From Flammula alnicola (Eukaryota; Basidiomycota; Agaricomycetes; Agaricales; Strophariaceae): a DNA stretch of 25,368 bases. The position numbers and the translations under genes are program-made. Positions 11,424-21,416 of the stretch are shown piece by piece. The notes under the pieces are model-generated. The model saw only the letters and a program-made list of their open reading frames with translations. It made no database searches and had not been told where the DNA came from. How positions within the stretch are numbered: the stretch's first letter is position 1; every line of letters begins with the position of its first letter. Location: positions 1 through 25,368 of the forward strand of contig JADNRV010000546.1 of assembly GCA_015499995.1 (NCBI GenBank), in the 5' to 3' direction.

Positions 11424-11437
11424 AAGACGTACGGCTG
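11424..11437. repeat. target-site duplication of the SINE-like element, right copy
   Basis: AAGACGTACGGCTG, identical to 10530-10543. Confidence 0.88.
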
Positions 11438-11937
11438 AATGGGTAGTCGAAAGAACGCGTAGAGATATATGTGATGGGTGTTTGAAGATCGGCACAACGT
11501 TGCTAATGGTTATCCGCATTCCGCAACGCAACGGGAAAGTTGTGCGCTTATGTAATGGCCACAAATCGTGGTATGCGCTTATTCCATTCCCTCATCGTCG
11601 AGCCTTGTCGTCGAGCTGCCACCGACATCCACAGAGGCTTCTGGCAGAGTACCAGGGTCTAGTCTAAGGACAAATGCCGTCATGGTCCAGGATCCGATTG
11701 CTCAAGCTTCTTTTTTGGTTTACTTTTATATTTTTTATTTGCTTCAAGCCTTCACCTACATAATATTCAGGTTCGTTGCAGCATTAGGTATTAAGAATAA
11801 ATTGACCTGGTACTATTGCGTTGACCTTGTCTAGAGCACCTTCCTCGAAGTCGTTGCTAGATGGCCGTCAGCCAAATCTCGTCACGGAGAGGCAGTGACT
11901 TGAGTGATCACCATGAGGCAAGTCCGACGTGATTAAT
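11438..11937. other. spacer between repeat unit A and repeat unit B
   Basis: The first ~70 bases continue the flank interrupted by the SINE and match about 17275-17345 after B (ATATATGTGATGGGT, GATCGGCACAACG). From about 11500 to 11937 I see no gene, repeat or RNA. The open frames at 11482-11834 lack any recognisable feature. Confidence 0.45.
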
Positions 11938-12087
11938 GATTGGCCGATGCCATGACTGACATGTGCGCAGTGTGAGCGCTCTTGTTCCCCTCTCCTCATC
12001 ATGCTCTCAAACTAACGTATTCCATGACCAGAACCAACGTTAGCGATATACGCTGAACTCAAGGGCACCGACTTGGGAGATTTTAAC
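11938..12087 (+). promoter_or_regulatory. intact promoter and leader of NACHT-B
   Basis: GATTGG (inverted CCAAT box) at 11938-11943, then the CGATGCC / GACATGTGCGCA block, a pyrimidine-rich stretch (CTCTTGTTCCCCTCTCCTC) and the leader GATATACGCTGAACTC, ending at the ATG. This is the uninterrupted version of the sequence the hAT element split in copy A. The same elements occur inverted before C (20771-20939). Confidence 0.65.
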
Positions 12088-12844
12088 ATGCAGACCGTCA
12101 ATCACCAAGGATCAGGCGCCCTGGCCGCTCTCAAAGGTTGGGGCGTCTCAATGATGCACTGTCGCGCAATTGGAATACTGACCTCTGGTTCTATATCAGG
12201 CATGGATCTTCTCGAGTCCCAGGTAGTCCCAGGCGCATTTCATACCGCTGATGAAAACTACGATGCTCCCAAATGCCATCCGAATACCCGACTTGCCGTC
12301 TTGGACGAAATAATGGACTGGCTCAATGATACCAATGACCCCCACCGTACGATGTGGATGCGCGGTGCTGCTGGAGCTGGCAAATCAGCAATCGCACGGA
12401 CAATAGCACAGATGTGTGAGGAGCAAGGTCGATTGTCGTCTTCATTCTTCTTTTCGAGGACGGCCGGCGACAAGAGGCGAAGTGACGAGAAACACCTGGT
12501 GGCGACTCTCACATACCAGATGACAAAACATATACCGGAACTTCTGCACCATATCTCCACGACGGTGCTCGACGATGCATTCGTTTTCGATGTAGCTATA
12601 GGGCTGGAAGCACAGATCAACAAACTTATTGTTGCTCCCCTTTCACGACTCTCCGATATCTCTTCCTCGCCAATCCGTCCCAAGATCATTATCATTGATG
12701 GTCTGGATGAATGTCGCAACAAGGGCGCGCAGGGTGTTATTGTGAAGAAATTCGTGGCGGCTGTTGCGCGGATGCAACACCACTTCCCGCATAAACTACT
12801 TATTGCGAGTCGACCTGAACAGAACATCCTGTCTGCTTTCGATG

Positions 12845-12852
12845 ATCTCATG
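12845..12852. repeat. MITE target-site duplication, left copy
   Basis: ATCTCATG, repeated at 13264-13271 on the other side of the element; eight bases, as in hAT insertions. Confidence 0.93.
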
Positions 12853-13263
12853 TAGTGTTGGGCACGGGTGCCGACACCCGTGCGGGTTGGCGGGTACGGG
12901 TGTGGCGGGTGCGGGTGCGGGTGCACTTTGAGTGACCCTCAGCCAACCCGCACCCGTGCGCCTGGGTCACGGGTTTTCGGCGGCACACGGGAAACTCCGA
13001 AATGTGTCAAATATGTTCTTTAGTTACTTGAATAAATAATTATGTAATGTAGTTGCCAAAATTTATTCTAATTCTAATTCAACATTGCACAAATTCTCAC
13101 GATGCCCCCATCAAACCCGCACGGGTTTCTGTACCCACGGGTCCCGTGCAAACCCGCACCTGCAAGCACGGGATCCCGCACCCGTGGCCACGGGTGCGGG
13201 TTTTGGCGGGTACGGGTGCGGGTCGACAAAAATTCGCCCGCGGGTTACCCGTGCCCATCACTA
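12853..13263. mobile_element. 411-bp non-autonomous hAT element (MITE) in NACHT-B
   Basis: The termini are TAGTGTTGGGCACGGGT and, inverted from the right end, TAGTGATGGGCACGGGT (16 of 17 bases agree), flanked by the octamer ATCTCATG. No transposase is encoded. The interior is GC-rich near both ends, with many copies of CGGGTGCGGGT-type units in both orientations that would fold into strong hairpins, and AT-rich in the middle (13010-13090). The first eight bases, TAGTGTTG, equal those of the autonomous element at 2202, but the inner terminal sequence differs, so it probably depends on a different hAT transposase. Confidence 0.92.
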
Positions 13264-13271
13264 ATCTCATG
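13264..13271. repeat. MITE target-site duplication, right copy
   Basis: ATCTCATG, identical to 12845-12852. Confidence 0.93.
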
Positions 13272-15032
13272 GTTGCTCCCTTCCTCCGGCATCTATCCTT
13301 GGACAACTATTGGAAGCCAGACGACGATATTCGGACATTCCTCGTCGACAGTTTTGCTGACATTAGGCAGACGCACCTCCTCAAAGAACTCATCCCTCTC
13401 AATTGGCCAGCTCCCCGTGATATCGAGAAACTCGTCGAGAAATCATCTGGCCAATTTATCTATGCGGCTACAGTTAGCAAATTCATCAAATCGGGTGACA
13501 ATCATCCCGTCGAGTGCTTGAAAATAATCATCAATCTCATCAAGGATGCCGAAATTCGACCATACGCGGAACTTGATGCCCTATACACCTACATTTTCGA
13601 ACAGACCAAGAACCCTGACACTGTTCTCAATATCCTCTGCATTCTCCTTACCATGAACCCCTCCACACTTCCAGATCTCAAGATCCCCTTCATTCAGGAC
13701 TTGCTTGGTCTACGCAAGGGCGATGTCAAACTTGCTTTAAGTGGCCTTTGTTCAATAATTGAAATTAAATTATCAAAAATCAACTTCCTTCATGCTTCTC
13801 TCCCGGACTTCCTGATGTATGAAACACAGGCGGGAAGATTTTATGTCAATAGTGACACTATTTGTGTCCATCTTTTCCAGTGTTGCCTCAGGCACATCTC
13901 GGAAAGTACGTGTTGATACCAGATTGACAGCATCATTGACTAATCCCCTCACAGTAGACAAATTTGGCAACGACAACCCCACAGCTATCTTGATATGTTT
14001 CCGGGGTCTTGGACATTTCATGAAGGGTGTTCGAAAGGCTCATTCACAGATTTATGATGCTTTAGCTGTTTTTGATTTAAAAGTCATTTTAAAGGTTGCC
14101 GCTGAGACAGCGGATTTATGGGAAACGAGTTCGCAGAATACGATCCAACACGTAGGAGAGTTTCTCATGTGGATTTTATGGCAGGTATTGACGTTGTTTC
14201 TGTTCTACTCGGTCAAACTCTGTCCTCATACAGTTACCTTTCAGCGCAAACAACGATCCTCACTTCGAACACCTGGCATCCCATTGAAAATTATCAGTCA
14301 ACTTCAAGAATGGGTATCGGATCAACTACAAAAGCTTTCATTATATAGTCCTATTGCCAGGTATGCTCCTAAAAGCACCTTCAATAGGCTGGATTGTCTA
14401 ATCCCTCCTTCCCCGGCTCCATTAACAGTCCTCTCGATAACAAAAACTTTGAAAGGGTCTTCGGCGATCCGGAAATAAATTTCTGTTATTCCTTGGCGTC
14501 TCATCCTGCGGATATGCGCCCTCATATCGCCTTTCGTGATGCCGAACTATTAGGGGTATTCATAATGGATAGAGATAAGCGATCATATATTGCCCTTTAC
14601 TGCTGCCATTATTTCTTTAGCAATCGACCGTAAGTCTGTCCAATTTCTCGGTGACATTTTTGCTCACATCCTAAGGTTATCAGTGAAATAGTTGATTTTC
14701 ACTCTGATGCCGAGCAGCGAAGGATGCTTGGCGTCGCGATAAATGTACCTTTCTTCCTTAAGAATGCAGCACCTCGGATCGACGTCTATCTCTCTCTTCA
14801 CAGATTCCTGGCATTCAATTCAACTCAAGAATTCGAGGAAGTCTTGCATAAAGCTTCCATATCCCAACCAATGTTCACCAGCGATGCCGATTCTCTGGTT
14901 CATTACCTTGAGTTGCGTTTACGGCATGATTTTCTATCTCTCATGTCGCAAAGTCGTAATTTGGCGGTTTCTCTTGCTCAGTATTTGTTAAAGGTAGTAA
15001 GACTATGGTCAACATTTAATGACACATTCTGA

Positions 15033-16530
15033 CCAGGAATGGCACATAGACACGCGAAGCATTCCCTTTCCTTGGTAAAAAAGACCCATATTCACAAGCC
15101 AAGTTGACTATTGCCAAATGGGTGGTGCGGTGGAAGCAGTCAAGAACGTAGAACGTGTTAGTGCCGTCATCGATTAGACGACTAGGCGAAGTGCGAAAGA
15201 GGGCCCATCATGTGTAGTATGCGTTGTATTTTCTATACTGTAGATTCGTGAAATATGCACTGGCTTTCTTTGTATACAAGAGCTTAAGATGATCTCTGAC
15301 ATTTTCTTATCGACCTTGATTAATATCTCGCTCACGTCGCCATCATATCTCTCTTGCAGATGCAGGAGACTGAAAACTCGGTAGATCAGACGGACAGTCG
15401 ACAACACAGCACATTTTTATGCACACTGCTACCGCTGTAATATATTAGACGCTCGTAAGCGATTTCCCAAAAGACCGCTAGTGACACAGTTCATCTAGTC
15501 AATGACATTCGCTAAATCTCTCGACAGATATGACCCTTTTTTCACTGACCACGTATTGGGACCTTTAGTTACATTGAGAAATCCAAGGAATGATACAGCG
15601 ATTTTCCATGCTCTCCGTGTGACTCTATCTCTGGCTACACCAATGCGAGTACTATGGTGCGGAGAGGATGAACACATGCGAAAGTATCATGCATTATGAG
15701 GGCATCCCGAAGTCTATAGCATGATAGAGATAAAAATGGTCAGTTTAGTGACGAATTTGTGCACCATAACAAGGAGTTCAACATACCTGTGGAAACATAT
15801 ATCTCTACATCAAGGCCCCATTTCGCAGATAGAGGTGTTAAATGACGCATTCTTGAATCTCCACAAATAGTACAGGACGCCAGGACGTATACTTCGGCCT
15901 TGCTAGTTGAGAAGAGCGGCACGAGTCAGAGCTTCTGCGGAGCGCCCATCCGCGAGGCACATAGGTCCCGAGCGTTCGAATCGTACTCCTTGGAGTCTTT
16001 CCGACACTTGAGAGCGGCGAGCGCGAGGCCACCACTGTACTTGTTGGTGTAGGGCTAGCTGGAGCAGCGGAAAGGAGTACCGATTTCGGCGATGATGCAT
16101 CGATGATGGGGGTGGCGATCAGGACGTCGCTGGTTAAGACGCATATCTAGACGATGAATGGATCGTTAGCTTCTGTCAACTAAGCATTAGACGAGGAAAA
16201 CGCACGAGGAAGATGCAACGGGAGGTGGTGTCATAGGAGGATATCGAGTCTCTCATTGCCAGATCATACTGTTGGCCCAGACGAACGTAACAAAGGTCCA
16301 GGATGCCATTTCGTTAACCGCCAGACATAGCGAGACCAACTCCGATGATCGCAAGGGGGCGAGCACACCTAAGAAGTCCCTGACATCTGACCTGCTAGGC
16401 GCTGCTCGTGGTTGAAAACCTCGCTGTCGAGTCCGAGAAGACAACACTAAGCCACAAATGCGGTGGGTTTAGGTGTGACGGCGGCGATGAGCAATAAATG
16501 TGGTATGGAACGGTCTCGCGGAAGTTTCTG
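15033..16530 (-). pseudogene. NACHT-downstream block, copy B, with unrecognised minus-strand gene remnant
   Basis: The most complete copy of the block that follows A, B and D. Minus-strand coding-like pieces, from 5' to 3': the NFRETVPYHIYCSS region near 16430-16540; SGGLALAAL...CASRMGAPQKL near 15910-16080; KAEVYVLASCTICGDSRMRHL near 15820-15910; a possible intron (about 15710-15790, ending CTATAG); RRAWKIAVSFLGFLNVTKG...SYLSRDLANVID with stop near 15495-15640. Nearer the NACHT gene, 15250-15400 holds a short frame with SEILIKVD and HISRIYS. Stops separate the pieces and A and D carry different indels, so this is a decaying convergent gene or genes. I cannot name a family. Confidence 0.4.
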
Positions 16531-16623
16531 AGAGCAAGTAGTTCGGAGACGGCGCGCCTTGCGTCTGTGTGATGAGTAAGGACGTTGTCGTAGGTGATAA
16601 TGTTGAGACGGCTTGGTGCTTAC

Positions 16624-16830
16624 GTGTTAATTCTGATTTCGTCAAGGTCGGCATCCGAGCAGTCGTCAGACGCAGGATCATCAAGAGCGTCGAGGTAAAA
16701 CATGAAAGATCGGTTAGTCGAATAGGAACTAGACACTCAAATTAGAATCGAAAAGAAGGGATAGCGAGGATAAACGCACGTTGATGTTACCATCAGACAT
16801 CCAAGTATCGACCTGACTTGGTAAATCCAT
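16624..16830 (-). pseudogene. possible 5' exons of the minus-strand gene downstream of NACHT-B
   Basis: On the minus strand an ATG at 16830 opens MDLPSQVDTWMSDGNIN, ending at a good GTGCGT donor (16779). A second acidic exon-like piece (about 16702-16624) reads YLDALDDPASDDCSDADLDE and ends at a GTAAGC donor. A CTAAC branch site lies just before the second piece, but the expected AG acceptor is absent, which suggests a mutated splice site. A third piece begins after CACACAG at 16564 and leads into the block described at 15033-16530. The upstream minus strand is pyrimidine-rich, as in fungal 5' leaders. No family recognised. Confidence 0.3.
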
Positions 16831-17804
16831 AGCTAAAAGGTCTAGTTGGGATCAAACCAAGATCAGATCACAGAGTGAAGCGAGAAAAGAGAGAAACACG
16901 CACTACGTCGCGATTGCCGTACGAATCAGGATTTCGTTTAGCGACACAACCGAAAGACCCAACCTCCGAAATTCCCCAATGTCTTGCGATCCGAGATCGG
17001 TATGTTACACCTTCTAGAAGGATGGCCACCTAATCCTCAGGGATCAGCATCGACCCGCTTGACCACCGCTATAGTGGACATCAGTGCTTCAGAGCTTAGG
17101 ATGGACCCAGCACGAAATTTTCATCGGCTATATGTCGCCATCTGTGCTCATGCAGCATGCCAGCAGTTCGGATATATAACCAGGTTATTGATGTTCGATG
17201 GCCGTGGCCTCGAGAGTCTAACTGAGGAGAGGAGACAGCAGCGTTACGATCCTGTAAGACGTACTGAAGGGGTAGGGGGTAGTCAAGAGGTATCGCAAAA
17301 ACGCGTAGGTATATATGTGATGGGTATCTGAGGATCGGCACAACGAAGTTGAGGTGGAAGCGGATGCTGAGGGAGATGCGAAGGTCGCGTAGGGAGGAAA
17401 GATATGATTCTCGATGGTTGTACTCCGAGCATTCAAGTCATCTGGCCACAGACCACATCATCTTAGAACTCTCACGCGCTCTTCCTTCATGACACTCAAG
17501 TCAAATTGCAAGTCATCGCCCACAATCTCTTCCAATGGCTGGTTTTGTGCCAAAGGAGTGCTGAAACGAAGAACGCCTGGACGTCTTAGCGCTCGAAAAT
17601 CGTCATGCTTCTCTTCGTCTCTGGGAGAGCACAGCCGGCAGCCCATACACCTTTATCTTCACTCGAGGAGCACATTTTACCTCGTTTTCCTCCCTCCTCA
17701 TCTCACAAGATGATTTTTACAATTCAATTTGGTTTCCTGATATCATATTTGTTCCCAAATAAAATTGTGCTGTGTCATCGACTCTCGGTCTGATCTAACG
17801 AGTG
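16831..17804. other. unique spacer between repeat units B and C
   Basis: The part at 17125-17345 matches the A flank on both sides of the SINE (10410-10543 and 11438-11500). The segment from about 16535 to 17125 is present here but absent from A. On the minus strand 17458-17646 gives an open, polar frame (AQNQPLEEIVGDDLQFDLSV) that may be the end of a small gene or remnant, but nothing identifies it. Otherwise I see no gene. Confidence 0.35.
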
Positions 17805-18234
17805 GTCAGTGTCCTGCGCCTGCAAGAGAGATACAATGGCGACGTTAGCGAGATATTAATCAAGGTAGATATGAACATGTCGCAAATCATCTTAAGCTCC
17901 TGTATGCAGACAAAGCCAGTGCGAATTTCACGAATCTATAGCAATACAACACATCCTACACGGTGCTGGGCCCTCTTCCGCACCGCACCTAGTCGTCTAA
18001 AGCATGACGGTGCTACCACATTCTAGACTCTGGGACTTGGGGACTCTACAAAGGATTGCAGGCGTGTGTACAAAACAGCAGCTAAAATGACAATAAACGG
18101 GATAACAAAAGAAGAGAAACCGAAAAAAAGCTGCCTCCACCGCACACCCATTTGGCAATAGCCAACTTAGCTCGTGAATATCGGTCTTTTTACCGAGGAA
18201 AGGAATGCTTCGCGTGTCTATGTGCCATTTCTGG
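17805..18234 (+). repeat. NACHT-downstream block, copy C (inverted, short)
   Basis: Inverted relative to the copies after A, B and D. It retains the short SEILIKVD...RISRIYS frame at about 17820-17945 and the region next to the NACHT stop, but homology to the block ends near 17805, so the rest of the block is missing. It contains the retroelement insertion at 18026-18130. Confidence 0.55.
18026..18130 (+). mobile_element. ~105-bp retroelement 3' end in the flank of NACHT-C
   Basis: The sequence from GACTCTGGGACTTGG to GAAACCGAAAAAAAG is absent at the matching place in A and B and present, inverted, at about 24240-24350 in D. It contains AAATGACAATAAACGGGAT and ends A-rich, like the 3' end of the SINE-like element at 10544-11423. 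It is probably a 5'-truncated insertion of the same or a related family. Confidence 0.65.
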
Positions 18235-20770
18235 TCAGAATGTGTCATTAAATACTAGAGTCTTATTACCTTTACCAGTACTCAGCAAGAGAGAGCGCCA
18301 ATCATGGTTTTCCCGGCTGAAAGATGGAAAACTATGCTGTAAACGCAACTCAAGGTAACAAACCAGAGGATCGCCTTGGCTAGTGAATATTAGTTGGGAT
18401 ATGGAAGCTTTACGCAAACTTCCTCGAATTCTTGAGTTGAATTGAACGCCAGGACTTTGTAAAGAGAGAGATAGACGTCGATCCGAGGTGCTGCATTCTG
18501 AAGGAAGAAAGATACGTGTGTCGCGACGTGCCGCATCCTTCGCTCCTCGGCGTCAGAGTGAAAATCCACCATTTTACTGATAACCTTAGGATGTGAGCAA
18601 GAATGTCAACGAGAAATTGGACAGACTTACAGTCGATCGCTAAAGAAATAATGGCAGTAGTAAAGGGAAATATATAATCGCTTATCTCCGTCCATTGTGA
18701 ATGCCCCTAATAGTTCGGCGCGACGAAAGGTGATATAACGATCCTCAGGCTGAAACACCAAGGAATAACAGAAATTATTTCCGGATCGGCGAAGACCATT
18801 TCAAAGTTTTTGTTATCGAGAGGACTGTTAATGGGCCAGGGAAGGAGGGATTAGACAATCCGGCTCACTGAAGGTGCTTTTAGGAGCATACCTGGCAATG
18901 GGACCGTCTAATGGAGTTTTCGTAGTTGATCCGATACCCATTCTTGAAGTTGACTGATAATTTCCAACGGGGTATGGGGTGTTCGGAATGAGGATTTTTT
19001 TTGGTGCTGAAAGGTAACTGTATGAGGACAGAGTTTGACCGAGTAGGACAGAAACAACATTAAATACCTGCCATAAAATCCACGTGAGAAACTCTCCTAC
19101 GTATTGAATCATACTCTGCGAACTCGTTTCCCATAAATCCGCTGTCTTGGCGGCAAGCTTTAAAGCGAATTTTAAATCAAAGCCAGCTAACGCGTCAAAA
19201 ATCTTGAATGAGCTGTTCGAACACTCTTGGCGAAATGTCCAAGACCCAGGAAACATATCGAGATAGCTTCGATGTCGCCCCTGCCAATTTTGCCTACCGT
19301 GAGGAGATTAGTCAATGTTGCTGTCAATCCGGTCTCAACACGTACTTTGCGAGATGTATCTGAGGCAACAGCGGAAAAGATGGACATAAATCCTGTCGCT
19401 ATTGGCGTAAAACCTTCCTGCCCTTGCTTCATCCACCAGGAAATCCGGGAGAGAAGCATGAAGGAAGTTGATTTTGATGATTTAATTTCCATTATTGATG
19501 AAAGGCCACTTAAAGTGCGTTCGACATCGCCCTCGCCTAGACCAAGCAAGTCCTGAATGAAGGGGACCGAGGGATCTGGAAGTGTGAAGTGGTTCATAGT
19601 AGGTGATGACATAATAAGAATGCAGAGGATATGGAGAACAGCGTCAAGCTTCTTGATCTGTGAGAAAATATCGATGTATATGGCATCGAGTTTTGCGTAT
19701 GGTAGAATTTCGGGATGCTTGACGAGATTGATGATTATTTTCAAACACTGGACGGGATGATCATCTGATTTGATGCATTTGCTAACTGAAGCCGCGTAGA
19801 TAAATTGGCCAGACGATTTCTCGACGAGTTTCTCGATATCACGGGGGGCTGGCCAATCGTGAGGGATGGATTCCTTGTGAGGGTGCGTCTGCCTAATGTC
19901 AGTAAAACTGGCGCGCAGGAACGTCCGAATATCGTCGCCGGGCTTCCAACGGTCGTCGTCCAAGGATAGATGCCGGAGGAGGGGATCAACCTTGAGATCA
20001 CGGAAAGCGGACAGGATGTTCTGTTCAGGTCGACTCGCAATGAGCAGTTTATGCGGGAAGTTGTGTTGCATCTGGGCAACAGCCGCCACGAATGTCTTCA
20101 CAATAACACCCTGCGCGTCCTTGTTGCGACATTCATCCAGATCATCAATGATAATGACCTTGGGATCGATTGGCGAGGAAGAGATACTGGAGAGCTCTGA
20201 AAGGGGAATGACGATCAATTTGTCGATCTGTCTGCCCAGTGGTGACTGGAAAATGAACCTGTTGTTGTCCATTGCCATCGAAATATAGTGTCGTGTACCT
20301 GGGATATGCTCCATCATCTCGTGTGCGAGAGTCGCCACCAGGTGTGCTAGAGTCGTCACCAGGTCTTTCTCGTCACCTCGCTTCTTGTCGTCGGGCGTCC
20401 TCAAAAAGAGGAATGAAGAAGATAATCGACCTTGATTCTCACACATCTTTGCTATTTCCCGTGCGATTGCTGATTTGCCAGCTCCAGCAGCACCGCTAAT
20501 CCACATCGCACAGTGGGGGTCATTGATATCATTGAGCCAATTCATTATTTCGACCAAGACGGCAAGTCGGGTCTTCTCATGACATTCGGGAGCATCGTAT
20601 TTTGCATCAGCGGCATGAAACGTGCCTGAGACCACCTGTGACACGAGAAGATCCATGCCTGGTACAGAACCAGAAGTCAGTGTGCCAATTGTGCGACAGT
20701 ACATCATTGAGATGCCCCAACCTTTGAGAGCGATCAGGGCGCCTGATCCTTGGTGATTGGTGGTCTGCAT
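18235..20770 (-). pseudogene. NACHT-domain NTPase, copy C, frameshifted
   Basis: Minus-strand copy with the shared exon plan: 20770-20722, 20658-19346, 19293-19068, 19006-18892, 18824-18631, 18576-18235. ATG, Walker A GAAGAGKSA and Walker B IIIIDDLDEC (Gly to Asp within the motif) are intact. A 24-nt tandem duplication repeats TTLAHLVATLAH-type residues after the Walker A region. Compared with D there are one-base losses in exon 2 (in the A-run before the INFLHASLPD segment), exon 3 (before IFDALAGFD), exon 4 (giving an early TAG), exon 5 and exon 6. The first loss lets translation run through the next intron, giving a misleading 527-residue open frame to 19187. Copy C is decayed, though its N-terminal NTPase module could still be translated. 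Confidence 0.85.
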
Positions 20771-20945
20771 GTTAAAATCTCCAAAGTCAGTGCCCTTGAG
20801 TTCAGCGTATATCGCTAACGTTGGTTTTGGTCATGGAATACATTAGTTTGAGAGCATGATGAGGAGAGGGAAACAAGGGCGTCGTGGTCAAGGGCTTGCT
20901 CTCACACTGCACACATGTCAGTGATGGCATTGCCCAATCAATTAC
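20771..20945 (-). promoter_or_regulatory. promoter and leader of NACHT-C
   Basis: Read on the minus strand: ATTGGGCAATGCCATCACTG (CCAAT box region), GACATGTGTGCAGTGTGAG, the CTTGTTTCCCTCTCCTC stretch and GCGATATACGCTGAACTC, as before B. It faces away from NACHT-D, whose leader starts about 600 bp further right. Confidence 0.6.
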
Positions 20946-21204
20946 ATAAGAACCGAGTTGAGGGCGGTTGAACTCAAACGCCCTTGTGTCTGACGAAAAC
21001 TTTCGTTCTCGGTTCTCCCTTGGTTCTCCCACCATACTATTGGTATCCGAAAGAGGAAAAAGAAGGAAAAAGCAAGGAAAGAGAGAGAAAAAGAGAGATT
21101 TCACAGAAATGGACAGATTTTTTTTTGCCAATCGATATCCTAGCCTGAATTTTGAAACGACATTTCGGGTTTTGCCGGGCAGGTCCAGCACTACAGCAGG
21201 GGTA
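20946..21204. other. unique spacer between divergent NACHT-C and NACHT-D
   Basis: No gene seen. A purine-rich tract at 21045-21105 (AAGAGGAAAAAGAAGG-type units) is a long polypyrimidine run on the minus strand, of the sort found in fungal promoters. Confidence 0.4.
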
Positions 21205-21416
21205 CAGTGTCTTGCATATTGGTTTGCACAACGAAATTTCCAGCGCGCTGTTTGATGTGACCACCGTGTCACTTGAAACTTTATTTCGGAAGCGAACAAC
21301 GGTGTCTCGTGGTTTTGAGGACGGATCTTGGGTGAGGGTTACCGTGAGAAAGTGATGCTGAAGTCACATCAAATCGCGTGGAAATTTTGTTGTGCAAACC
21401 AATATGCAAGACACTG
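21205..21416. mobile_element. 212-bp TA-flanked inverted-repeat element (Tc1/mariner-like MITE)
   Basis: The left arm begins CAGTGTCTTGCATATTGG at 21205. The right arm, ending at 21416, is its reverse complement, with 36 of the first 37 bases agreeing and similarity continuing to about 56 bp. A TA dinucleotide lies directly outside each end (21203-21204 and 21417-21418), as expected of Tc1/mariner-type insertions. Nothing is encoded. It sits between the divergent C and D promoters. Confidence 0.8.

Larger units (their letters stand above)
12088..15032 (+). pseudogene. NACHT-domain NTPase, copy B, split by a hAT MITE
   Basis: Same six-exon plan as copy A: 12088-12136, 12200-13905 (carrying the insertion), 13958-14184, 14245-14360, 14429-14629, 14684-15032. 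Walker A GAAGAGKSA and Walker B IIIIDGLDEC are present in the 5' half, and the ASRPEQNI segment is followed by LSAFDDLM. There the 411-bp element at 12853-13263 interrupts the gene, and its first three bases (TAG) are an in-frame stop. The frame resumes as VAPFLRHLSLDN after the second target repeat. No other frameshift was found: leaving out the element and one target copy, the exons total 2229 nt, a multiple of three. So a single event inactivated this copy, and recently. The truncated product would be a bare NTPase core of roughly 240 residues. Confidence 0.88.

Noticed and set aside
12258..12926. 222-codon open frame on the minus strand opposite NACHT-B
   Set aside because: It is an antisense shadow of the NTPase region; similar antisense frames occur opposite A, C and D and it has no independent features.
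12860..13260. CRISPR-like or satellite array suggested by repeated CGGGTGCGGGT units
   Set aside because: The units are irregular, occur in both orientations, and are bounded by hAT termini and an 8-bp duplication, so they are the interior of a MITE.
16440..16465. TAGTGTTGTC on the minus strand as another hAT terminus
   Set aside because: Only ten bases match, no partner terminus or 8-bp duplication is found, and the same string recurs in the duplicated blocks as ordinary flank.
16984..17331. 115-codon plus-strand open frame
   Set aside because: It spans the border between B-only sequence and sequence shared with A, and its A counterpart is not open; no recognisable motif.
20968..21299. Open frames on both strands between NACHT-C and NACHT-D (95 and 165 codons)
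   Set aside because: They lie in a low-complexity purine tract, promoter and MITE arm, without any domain or conservation.
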